NCBI GenBank assembly: GCA_013696915.1
Contig: JACCXR010000313.1
Coordinates: 1-5,245 of the forward strand
Source of the DNA: Euzebyaceae bacterium
GTDB taxonomy: Bacteria; Actinomycetota; Nitriliruptoria; Euzebyales; Egibacteraceae
Reading direction: 5' to 3'
DNA: 5,245 bases
Shown: positions 1 to 4,055 of the stretch, one piece after another
Numbering within the stretch: the stretch's first letter is position 1
Layout: the number at the start of each line of letters is the position of its first letter
Position numbers and translations under genes: made by a program
Notes under the pieces: generated by a model
Database searches by the model: none
Seen by the model: the letters and a program-made list of their open reading frames with translations, nothing else
Told to the model about the DNA's origin: nothing

Positions 1-701
1 GGTACTGGCAGCGCGTCTGGGCGGCGCGCGACGCCCGGGCGCTGCGGCGCGGCGCGGCGCTGGGGGCGGCGGCGACGGTCCCCGTCGTGCTGCTCGTGGG
101 CGCCGCCGGCATCCTCGCCGCGGGCAGCGGGCGGGACCTCGGCACCCCGCCGGTACCCTTCTTCGCCCTGTTGACCGGGCTGCCGTCGTGGGTGGGACTG
201 CTGGTCCTCGTGCTGGCCGCTGCCCTGGTCGCCTCGTCGGTCGACACCCTGGAGACCGGCCTGGCGTCGCTCGTCACGGCGGAGCGGCCCGGGACGTCGC
301 TCGCGGGCGCCCGCCTGGTGACGGTGCTGCTCATGGTGCCGGCGGTGGCCGTCGCGATGCAGGGCTACTCGGTGCTGCGGCTGTTCCTGATCGCCGACGT
401 GCTCTGCGCCGGCGCCGTCGGCCCCGCGCTCCTGGGTCTGTGGCGGCGCGCCACGCCGGCAGGGGCGCTCGCCGGGGCCGTCGCCGGGCTCGCCGGCGCG
501 GTTGTGCCGGGGTGGGTCACGTCCGGGTCGGTGGCGACCGGGGTGTGGATGGCCACGTTCCCGGGGGCGGTCCCGACGCTGCCGCCGTTCGCCGGGGCGC
601 TGGTGGCGTCGTTGGTCGTGGGCGTGGGCGTGTCCGTGGCCGGTCGGACGCAGACCGACCTGTCTGCGCTCGCCGGCCGCGTCCCCAGCCTGGGCCGGTG
701 A
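1..701 (+). CDS. Sodium:solute symporter family protein, C-terminal part (5' end outside window)
   Basis: This is the 3' end of an inner-membrane transporter of the sodium:solute symporter (SSS) family, which couples Na+ entry to uptake of a small organic solute. The reading frame is open from base 3, so the start lies to the left. The first visible residues, YWQRVWAARDARALRRGA, match the cytoplasmic loop typical of SSS proteins (QRYWQRVWAARD-like). About five or six hydrophobic segments follow over 232 residues. They include VVLLVGAAGILAA, WVGLLVLVLAAALVASSVDT (the small/Ser-rich helix with the SSVDT-type motif common before the last helices), LVTVLLMVPAVAVAM, and a Gly/Ala-rich pair near the C terminus. 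The GTG at 87 is an internal codon, not a start. Family assignment is fairly firm. The substrate cannot be told from this fragment. A G+C hairpin follows 6 nt after the stop. Confidence 0.8.
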   Translation, partial: YWQRVWAARDARALRRGAALGAAATVPVVLLVGAAGILAAGSGRDLGTPPVPFFALLTGLPSWVGLLVLVLAAALVASSVDTLETGLASLVTAERPGTSLAGARLVTVLLMVPAVAVAMQGYSVLRLFLIADVLCAGAVGPALLGLWRRATPAGALAGAVAGLAGAVVPGWVTSGSVATGVWMATFPGAVPTLPPFAGALVASLVVGVGVSVAGRTQTDLSALAGRVPSLGR

Positions 702-707
702 TGCCGA

Positions 708-722
708 CCGGGCGGTGCCCGG
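708..722 (+). terminator. Possible terminator hairpin after the symporter gene
   Basis: A perfect 6-bp stem, CCGGGC-ggt-GCCCGG, begins 6 nt after the symporter TGA. It has no T-tract, as is common for terminators in high-GC actinobacteria. Position and structure support a transcription stop, but short GC stems are frequent at this base composition. Confidence 0.35.
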
Positions 723-741
723 CGCTGCGGTGCGGCCGATC

Positions 742-772
742 CGCCGGGTCGGACCGGCGTACCCTGGCCTGA
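742..772 (+). promoter_or_regulatory. Leaderless promoter of the EcsC-family gene, with a possible operator
   Basis: TACCCT (760-765) fits the actinobacterial -10 TANNNT. Six nucleotides separate it from the ATG at 772, so the transcript would begin at the start codon. No Shine-Dalgarno sequence is present, which agrees with leaderless translation. No good -35 is visible. Just before the -10 lies an interrupted inverted repeat, CGCC-g-GGTC-g-GACC-GGCG (742-759), placed where a regulator could block RNA polymerase. That operator reading is inference. Confidence 0.5.
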
Positions 773-1518
773 TGGAAGGCCCGCGGAACTTCGGCGGCCG
801 CGCCGGCGGGGCCGGGCGGGCGGTCACCCGGCTCCTGGACGAGCTCGTCGTGCGCGCGCGCGTGCCGGCGGAGGACGTGGTCGCCGAGGCCGTCAAGCGC
901 GGGCTCCCCCTGTCCGGGTCGACGGCGTCCGAGGCGCTCGCCAGCCTGCGCTGGTGCGCGCCCGCGGCCCTCGACCCGCTGGCGCGGTCCTACGTGAGCA
1001 GCAACGCCCTCGCGGCCGGCGCGCAGGGGTTCGTCGCCAACCTCGGCGGCGCGATCACCATGCCGGTGTCCATCCCCGCCGACACGGTCGGCATGCTCGC
1101 CTGGATGGTGCGGGCGACCAGCGGGGTCATGGGGGCCTACGGGTTCGAGACCGAGACCGAGCACGGCGCCGCCCAGCTGCGAGTGGGGCTCCTCGTCGCG
1201 AGCGGCGTCTCGAAGCTCACCCTCGAGGGCACGCAGGTGCTCGTCGCGCACCTGTCGCGGCAGCTGCTCGACCGGGCCGCCGCGGAGCGGCTCAACGCCT
1301 ACCTGACGGGCCAGGTCACGCGCCGCGTCGGCGGCGGGCTGGTCCGGGGGCGGCTGCCGCGGGCGGTGCCCGTCGTGGGCGGCGCGATCGGCGCGGGCGT
1401 CAACCTCACGATGGTGCGGGCCATGGGCGGGCGGGCCCGGGCGCACTACCGCGGACTCCTGGAGGAATGGCAGCGCAACCAGGGGCTGCGCCCGCCGGTC
1501 GTCTGGGACGTCGGCTGA
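772..1518 (+). CDS. EcsC family protein
   Basis: A 248-residue protein of the EcsC family, named after the third gene of the Bacillus ecs ABC-transporter operon. The biochemical role of the family is poorly known. Family hallmarks are visible. NLGGAITMPVSIPADT (residues 90-105) is followed by a helix with AYGFETE (121-127). The C terminus carries PVVGGAIGAGVN (200-211) and then VRAMGGRARAHYR (215-227), the usual closing motif. There are two moderately hydrophobic Gly/Ala stretches (about 92-120 and 200-212), which suggests membrane association rather than a classical multi-spanning protein. No signal peptide is seen. The frame stays open upstream to 502, but that part overlaps the symporter. 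The start at 772 fits a leaderless TACCCT promoter 6 nt before it. No ABC-transporter genes lie next to it, so it is a stand-alone copy. Confidence 0.82.
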   Translation: MEGPRNFGGRAGGAGRAVTRLLDELVVRARVPAEDVVAEAVKRGLPLSGSTASEALASLRWCAPAALDPLARSYVSSNALAAGAQGFVANLGGAITMPVSIPADTVGMLAWMVRATSGVMGAYGFETETEHGAAQLRVGLLVASGVSKLTLEGTQVLVAHLSRQLLDRAAAERLNAYLTGQVTRRVGGGLVRGRLPRAVPVVGGAIGAGVNLTMVRAMGGRARAHYRGLLEEWQRNQGLRPPVVWDVG

Positions 1519-1520
1519 CG

Positions 1521-1536
1521 GGGTCGCGCGCGACCC
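1521..1536. repeat. Perfect 16-bp palindrome just after the EcsC-family gene
   Basis: GGGTCGCG-CGCGACCC is perfectly self-complementary and starts 2 nt after the TGA of the preceding gene. As RNA it could form a hairpin only with a few central bases unpaired. As DNA it could bind a dimeric protein. A role in transcription termination together with the next hairpin is the simplest reading. Confidence 0.45.
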
Positions 1537-1543
1537 GCCGGCG

Positions 1544-1563
1544 GGGACCGCCTCCGCGGTTTC
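1544..1563 (+). terminator. Possible terminator hairpin after the EcsC-family gene
   Basis: The stem ACCGC-ctcc-GCGGT (1547-1560) extends outward through two G-T pairs and one G-C pair to 1544-1563. The 3' arm ends in a short run of three T residues. It lies 25 nt after the stop codon. The evidence is positional and structural only. Confidence 0.35.
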
Positions 1564-1581
1564 GTCCCACCCCTGTGGCAG

Positions 1582-1608
1582 CCTGATCCCGAGGCAGTCG
1601 AGATCAGG
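1582..1608 (+). promoter_or_regulatory. Hairpin abutting the start of the small helical protein gene (operator or RNA switch candidate)
   Basis: Imperfect inverted repeat: CCTGATC (1582-1588) pairs with GATCAGG (1602-1608). After one C/A mismatch, CGA (1590-1592) pairs with TCG (1598-1600) around a GGCAG loop. That gives ten pairs in all. The 3' arm covers the first part of AGGGG (1606-1610), the only Shine-Dalgarno-like bases near the gene, and ends 2 nt before the ATG at 1611. It contains more A/T than its surroundings. It could be a repressor site, an RNA structure limiting translation, or a late part of the upstream gene's terminator. Confidence 0.45.
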
Positions 1609-1610
1609 GG

Positions 1611-1871
1611 ATGCGACCACCAGTGGACGCGCAAGCCGAACACATCCAGGAACTTGTCGCCGAGGCGTGCGGCATGCTCGACCTCGTCGGCCGCGGCGTC
1701 GCGGGCGACGCGGCGCACGGCGAGCTGCAGCAGCTCCGCGGCCTGCTCCGGGCCCTGTCGCACCAGACGGGCGACGCGCAGGCCGCCGACACCGCCTGCA
1801 GCGTCGTGGCGGACATCGACGCGGCCCTTCGCTGGTCGACCCGCAGCGTCGTCGAGCGCCTGGCCGGCTAA
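1611..1871 (+). CDS. Small helical protein of unknown function
   Basis: An 86-residue protein that I do not recognise. It is predicted to be almost all alpha-helix. One amphipathic helix covers about residues 8-29 (EHIQELVAEACGMLDLVGRG), a second about 36-50 (HGELQQLRGLLRALSHQ), and a third about 57-84 with DIDAALRW and RSVVERLAG. It has no signal peptide and no membrane segment. The two cysteines are isolated and form no metal motif. The high G/C at third positions after the first dozen codons supports real coding. The start is uncertain. ATG at 1611 has no spaced Shine-Dalgarno and no -10 box for leaderless expression. GTG at 1623 would lie 12 nt after AGGGG and remove only four residues. 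It converges with the ArsR-type gene 38 bp away. Confidence 0.6.
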   Translation: MRPPVDAQAEHIQELVAEACGMLDLVGRGVAGDAAHGELQQLRGLLRALSHQTGDAQAADTACSVVADIDAALRWSTRSVVERLAG

Positions 1872-1889
1872 CCGCGGCGCGACAACGCC

Positions 1890-1913
1890 GTAGGCCACCG
1901 GGCGGTGCCCTAC
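1890..1913. terminator. Bidirectional terminator hairpin between convergent genes
   Basis: GTAGG (1890-1894) pairs with CCTAC (1909-1913). After one mismatch, CACC (1896-1899) pairs with GGTG (1904-1907) around a GGGC loop. The hairpin lies 18 nt after the TAA of the small helical protein gene. It also contains the stop codon (1912-1910) of the converging ArsR-type gene, so it can serve both transcripts. No T-tract is present on either side. Confidence 0.5.
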
Positions 1914-2245
1914 CCCGCCTCCTCGCCCAGCAGCGCGCGGAGCGCGTCGAGCCGGCGGTCCCACTGCAGGCCGACGTCGGTGATCCAGGACATCGCGTCC
2001 GCCAGCGGTTCCGGCGTGAAGCGGTAGCGCGCCTCCCGCCCCTCCCGGCTGACCGCCACGAGACCCGCGGACTCCAGCGCCGCGAGGTGCTTGGCGACGG
2101 CCTGGCGGGTGACCGGCAGGCGTGCCGCAAGCTGGGTCGGCGTGGCGGGGCCGTCGGACGACAGGTGCACGACCACGTCGCGGCGGGTCGCGTCCGCGAG
2201 CGCGGCGAACACCACGCCGACCTCAGTCGGGTCGCCCGTCGTCAC
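1910..2245 (-). CDS. ArsR-type winged-helix transcriptional regulator
   Basis: A 111-residue DNA-binding regulator of the ArsR/SmtB fold. VFAALADATRRDVVVHL (12-28) is the usual first helix. TPTQLAARLPVTRQAVAKHL (35-54) is the helix-turn-helix, with recognition helix around VTRQAVAKHLAALESAGLV. SREGREARYRFT (66-77) is the beta-wing. There is no cysteine at all, so the ELCVC-type metal site of arsenic or cadmium sensors is absent. It belongs with the non-metal group that sits beside SRPBCC genes. The GTG start overlaps the SRPBCC stop as GTGA, implying translational coupling. A GTG ten codons later, with GAGG 5 nt before it, is a possible alternative. W87 and W95 lie in the last helix, where dimerisation is expected. 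It probably represses its own operon by binding the GCAACC-N4-GGTTGC sites upstream of the operon. Confidence 0.88.
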   Translation of the reverse strand: MTTGDPTEVGVVFAALADATRRDVVVHLSSDGPATPTQLAARLPVTRQAVAKHLAALESAGLVAVSREGREARYRFTPEPLADAMSWITDVGLQWDRRLDALRALLGEEAG

Positions 2246-2667
2246 CGGGTCGCGAGCAGCACGCGGCGTGCGGACGCGGACGCGGCGTCGGACGCCATGG
2301 CGGCGGCCGCGGCCGGCGCGGGATTCGCGGACGCCGTCTCGGTCACGGTGACGCGGGTTCCGGCGGGGACCTCGTCGAGCCCGATCTCGACGGTCGACGC
2401 GCCCGCGTCGCGCGGCGTGGCCGCCTCGCGGTCCGCCGGCCACCAGTGGAAGGTCAGCCGGCGCCCCGGCACGACCTCCTCGACGACGAGCCGGCGGACC
2501 GTCTCGTCCTCGCCGACGACCGTGCCGGTCCCACCCGGCCGCAGGTCGATCTCGACCTCGGCGCCCAGCCAGCGGGACAGCGGTGCGGGACGGGTGACGG
2601 CGTCCCACACCCGTTTCCGGTCAGCGGGCAGGACGACGGTGCGTGTGACCTCTGCGCTGGCCGGCAT
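2242..2667 (-). CDS. SRPBCC/AHSA1-like domain protein
   Basis: A 141-residue protein of the START/Bet v 1-like (SRPBCC) superfamily, AHSA1 branch, whose members form a deep hydrophobic pocket for lipids or small ligands. Landmarks are in family order: VTRTVVLPADRKRVWDAVT (7-25), LSRWLGAEVEIDLRPGGTG (30-48), then VVEEVVPGRRLTFHWWP (61-77) and GTRVTVTE near residues 104-111. The ATG at 2667 is chosen because GGAG lies 6 nt before it and because the domain begins there. The frame stays open upstream to 2988, but that part overlaps clpP on the other strand. After the last strand the expected closing helix (usually with a Trp and Leu residues) is replaced by an Ala/Ser-rich tail, about residues 112-137. 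The C-terminal helix may therefore have diverged or been lost. The gene is first in a two-gene operon with the ArsR-type regulator. Function in the cell is not known. Confidence 0.85.
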   Translation of the reverse strand: MPASAEVTRTVVLPADRKRVWDAVTRPAPLSRWLGAEVEIDLRPGGTGTVVGEDETVRRLVVEEVVPGRRLTFHWWPADREAATPRDAGASTVEIGLDEVPAGTRVTVTETASANPAPAAAAAMASDAASASARRVLLATR

Positions 2668-2673
2668 CGAGGA

Positions 2674-2677
2674 CTCC
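2674..2677 (-). promoter_or_regulatory. Ribosome binding site of the SRPBCC gene
   Basis: GGAG, read on the minus strand, lies 6 nt before the ATG at 2667. It fixes this start against the longer open frame. Confidence 0.65.
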
Positions 2678-2681
2678 AAAC

Positions 2682-2701
2682 CCGCAACCCATCGGTTGCG
2701 G
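2682..2701. promoter_or_regulatory. ArsR-type operator 1
   Basis: Perfect 8-bp inverted repeat CCGCAACC-catc-GGTTGCGG. It lies 15 bp upstream of the SRPBCC ATG, probably downstream of the operon's transcription start. A regulator bound here would act as a roadblock. It shares GCAACC-N4-GGTTGC with operator 2. Symmetric sites of this size beside an ArsR-type gene are typical autoregulatory operators. Confidence 0.7.
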
Positions 2702-2723
2702 CATGTCCGTGGGCGGCGTACGG

Positions 2724-2753
2724 TTGCGCAACCCTTTGGTTGCAGCTTATGAC
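2724..2753 (+). promoter_or_regulatory. Probable promoter of the clpP-like gene
   Basis: TTGCGC (2724-2729) and TATGAC (2748-2753) are separated by 18 bp. They could be -35 and -10 boxes for the gene starting at 2771. The match is moderate, since the last base of the -10 is not T. Operator 2 fills most of the spacer and overlaps the -35, so a bound regulator would be expected to block this promoter. Inferred from sequence only. Confidence 0.4.
2728..2743. promoter_or_regulatory. ArsR-type operator 2 in the divergent promoter region
   Basis: GCAACC-cttt-GGTTGC, the same half-sites and 4-bp spacer as operator 1, with centres 44 bp apart (about four helical turns). A third half-site, GGTTGC at 2722-2727, abuts it and forms the 12-bp palindrome GGTTGCGCAACC. 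The site lies in the probable clpP promoter. It also overlaps a weak minus-strand TTGCGC (2731-2726) that could be the -35 of the SRPBCC operon. Confidence 0.65.
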
Positions 2754-2758
2754 GTGGC

Positions 2759-2763
2759 GGAGG
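2759..2763 (+). promoter_or_regulatory. Strong ribosome binding site of the clpP-like gene
   Basis: GGAGG lies 7 nt before the ATG at 2771. It is the best Shine-Dalgarno sequence in the window and fixes the start codon. Confidence 0.75.
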
Positions 2764-2770
2764 CCGGCGC

Positions 2771-3394
2771 ATGGATCCCAGCACCCTTCCGAATGAGGCG
2801 GTTCCGTTCGATCCGCGCGTCTGGGACCCGTTCGCGCGGCTCCTCGAGCGGCGGATCGTGTTCCTCCGCGGCCCGATCGAGGACACCAAGGCCGACCAGC
2901 TGGCCGCCCAGCTGCTCGTCCTCGACGCGGAGTCCGACGACCCGGTCACCATGTACATCGACTCGCCGGGGGGATCGGCGGCCGGCATGTTCGCCCTCTA
3001 CGACACGATGCAGCTGCTGCGCTCGCCGGTGCACACGACCTGTGTCGGGATCGCCGCCTCGGCCGGCGCGTTCCTGCTCGCGACCGGGTCGGGCACGCGG
3101 TCGGCCACGCCCAACGCCCGGGTGATGCTGCACCAGCCCCTCGGCGGTGCGGAGGGGACCGCGGCCGACATCCAGATCCAGGCCCGCGAGTTCGCCTTCC
3201 TCCGGGAACGGATGGAGCAGATCCTCTCCGAACGGACCGGCAAGAGCGTCGAGCGGATCCACCTCGACACCCAGCGCGACTTCTGGCTGTCCGCGCACGA
3301 GGCGCTGCGCTACGGCCTCATCGACGAGGTCGCCGTCGGGCCGCGGGCGCCCGGGCCCTCCCGCCCGCGGCCGGTCCCACCGCCCGGCTCGTAG
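2771..3394 (+). CDS. clpP: ATP-dependent Clp protease proteolytic subunit (orphan ClpP paralogue)
   Basis: A 207-residue ClpP-family serine peptidase. ClpP forms a double-ring barrel in the cytoplasm and degrades proteins fed by an AAA+ unfoldase (ClpX or ClpC). The fold markers are in order: RLLERRIVFLRGPIEDTKAD (23-42), MYIDSPGGSAAGM (61-73, oxyanion strand; Asp64 where Asn is usual), GIAASAGAFLLATG (93-106) with nucleophile Ser97, and NARVMLHQPLGG (115-126) with His121. LDTQRDFWLSAHEALRYGLID (165-185) carries the catalytic Asp166. The triad is therefore intact. The first 20 residues (PNEAVPFDPRVWDPF) do not match the usual SRGERAYDIYSRLL start, so axial-pore loops and unfoldase docking may differ. 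The C terminus is Pro/Arg-rich. No clpX, clpC or second clpP is adjacent. It is divergent from the SRPBCC-ArsR operon, shares its operator region, and converges on the next gene. Confidence 0.92.
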   Translation: MDPSTLPNEAVPFDPRVWDPFARLLERRIVFLRGPIEDTKADQLAAQLLVLDAESDDPVTMYIDSPGGSAAGMFALYDTMQLLRSPVHTTCVGIAASAGAFLLATGSGTRSATPNARVMLHQPLGGAEGTAADIQIQAREFAFLRERMEQILSERTGKSVERIHLDTQRDFWLSAHEALRYGLIDEVAVGPRAPGPSRPRPVPPPGS

Positions 3395-3462
3395 GAGTTC
3401 GCCGCCCCGTCCCAGTAGGAGCTCGCCGTCCCGTCCCAGTAGGGGCTCACCGCCCCGTCGCG
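3391..3462. repeat. 24-bp tandem repeat, three copies, across two convergent gene ends
   Basis: Three direct copies at 3391-3414, 3415-3438 and 3439-3462. Copies 1 and 2 differ at 2 of 24 bases; copy 3 is more diverged. Each copy opens with GTAGG. The TAG in copy 1 is the clpP stop. Because the period is 24, TAG recurs in the same frame at 3416-3418 and 3440-3442. Copy 3 contains the TGA (3449-3447) of the converging gene. CCGGTCCCA (3371-3379) resembles the end of a unit and may be a degenerate partial copy. On the minus strand one frame reads an octapeptide repeat around YWDG, but that frame is not part of either neighbouring gene. Confidence 0.85.
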
Positions 3463-3468
3463 GGGGCG
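3442..3468. terminator. Weak hairpins at the convergent gene ends
   Basis: Two alternative stems overlap here. GGGGC-tcacc-GCCCC (3442-3456) has the minus-strand stop codon in its loop. CGCCCC-gtcgcg-GGGGCG (3451-3468) uses the same central bases. Either could help end transcription of clpP or of the opposing gene. Support is weak because such stems are common at this G+C content. Confidence 0.25.
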
Positions 3469-3983
3469 TCCTCGTCGGCGCCCCCTGCGGCGGGGCCGGC
3501 GGCGCGGACGCGGGCGACGTGGGCGAAGGCGTCGCGGAGGTCGCGCAGCCACTCGGCCTCGTTCGCCCCGACCAGGCGGACGCACCAGGCGAGCGCGTCG
3601 CTGCGGCTGCGCGCCACCCCGGCGTCGATGAGGGTGTCGAGCACCGCCCGCTCCGGGAAGCGCAGCCGCGTCATGGCCGGCACGCTGACCGTGGTGAACA
3701 GCTGACGGACGTCGCCGCAGGCGGCGCCCCACGACAGCGCGCGCCGATACCGCGCCTCGGCATCCCGGGCGATCCGCATGCGGTGGTCCCTGGTCTCCTC
3801 GCGGAAGCGCTCGATGCAGGCGGCCCGCGCCGCATCCTGAGTCCGCTGTGCGGCGGCCGGCTCAGACAAACGTCCGACGACCAGGATCTCGTCGCGGTCG
3901 GCGAGCACCTCCGGCGGCTCGATGAACCAGTCGTCCGGCAGCCGGCGCGTCAACCAGGTGGAGACCTCAGCGAGAGTGTGCAT
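3447..3983 (-). CDS. Protein of unknown function with a ribbon-helix-helix-like core
   Basis: A 178-residue cytoplasmic protein without signal peptide or membrane segment. It resembles uncharacterised actinobacterial proteins, but I cannot name the family. The N-terminal part (4-42) has WLTRRLPDDWFIEPPEVLAD and then REEILVVG-like DRDEILVVGRLSEP, which looks like a small beta unit. A long charged helix covers about 43-82 (QRTQDAARAACIERFREETR). Next comes TTVSVPAMTRLRFPERAVLD (97-116) and TLIDAGVARSRSDALAWCVR (117-136). This strand-helix-turn-helix pattern, with SRSDAL at the second helix, is like CopG/MetJ-type ribbon-helix-helix DNA-binding domains. The helix NEAEWLRDLRDAFAHVARVR (141-160) and an acidic tail close it. 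The ATG at 3983 is chosen because TAATGT lies 7 nt before it (leaderless). The longer open frame to 4064 would cross the divergent promoter region. A DNA-binding role is inference. Confidence 0.75.
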   Translation of the reverse strand: MHTLAEVSTWLTRRLPDDWFIEPPEVLADRDEILVVGRLSEPAAAQRTQDAARAACIERFREETRDHRMRIARDAEARYRRALSWGAACGDVRQLFTTVSVPAMTRLRFPERAVLDTLIDAGVARSRSDALAWCVRLVGANEAEWLRDLRDAFAHVARVRAAGPAAGGADEDAPATGR

Positions 3984-3990
3984 CGTTACG

Positions 3991-4020
3991 ACATTACCGG
4001 CGCACGCGCGGCGCGGTCGC
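3991..4020 (-). promoter_or_regulatory. Leaderless promoter of the ribbon-helix-helix-like gene
   Basis: On the minus strand, TAATGT (3996-3991) is a good TANNNT -10 box, 7 nt before the ATG at 3983. No Shine-Dalgarno is present. GCGACC (4020-4015), 18 bp further upstream, could serve as a -35 with a GAC core. Confidence 0.6.
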
Positions 4021-4032
4021 AGCGCGGTCGCA
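4011..4032. repeat. 11-bp perfect tandem duplication in a divergent promoter region
   Basis: GCGCGGTCGCA occurs twice head to tail (4011-4021 and 4022-4032). It lies between the two leaderless promoters. The first copy overlaps the possible minus-strand -35. It might be a two-site operator for the neighbouring ribbon-helix-helix-like protein, whose relatives often bind short direct repeats, or simply a slippage product. Confidence 0.5.
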
Positions 4033-4041
4033 GCCCGCGAG

Positions 4042-4055
4042 TAGCGTCCGGGGAA
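4042..4055 (+). promoter_or_regulatory. Leaderless promoter of the zinc-ribbon gene
   Basis: TAGCGT (4042-4047) fits TANNNT and ends 7 nt before the ATG at 4055. GGGGA lies only 1 nt before the start, too close to act as a Shine-Dalgarno. No clear -35 is visible. Confidence 0.5.

Noticed and set aside
502..771. N-terminal extension of the EcsC-family gene
   Set aside because: The frame is open but overlaps 200 bases of the symporter, is Arg/Trp-rich, and has no family match. The leaderless promoter points to 772.
707..1910. Exact 14-bp repeat ACCGGGCGGTGCCC at 707-720 and 1897-1910
   Set aside because: Both copies lie in gene-end hairpins, but at this base composition about one or two 14-bp matches are expected by chance within 5 kb by a rough estimate.
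517..2130. Long open frame on the minus strand (over 500 codons)
   Set aside because: It is antisense to three well-supported genes, is dominated by Arg, Pro, Ala and Gly as expected from a GC-rich shadow frame, and shows no domain. Long antisense frames are normal at this G+C content.
1667..2752. Plus-strand open frame of about 360 codons
   Set aside because: It is antisense to the ArsR-type and SRPBCC genes and overlaps the small helical protein gene in another frame. Its composition is shadow-like.
2668..2988. Upstream extension of the SRPBCC frame
   Set aside because: It overlaps clpP on the opposite strand and both operators. GGAG before 2667 and the family start support the shorter protein.
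3391..3462. CRISPR-like array
   Set aside because: The copies are directly adjacent with no spacers, and there are only three, so this is an ordinary tandem repeat.
3310..3732. Minus-strand frame with a YWDG octapeptide repeat
   Set aside because: Most of it is an Arg-rich shadow of the 178-residue protein gene and of clpP. The peptide repeat only reflects the 24-bp DNA repeat, and base differences between copies do not favour synonymous positions in this frame.
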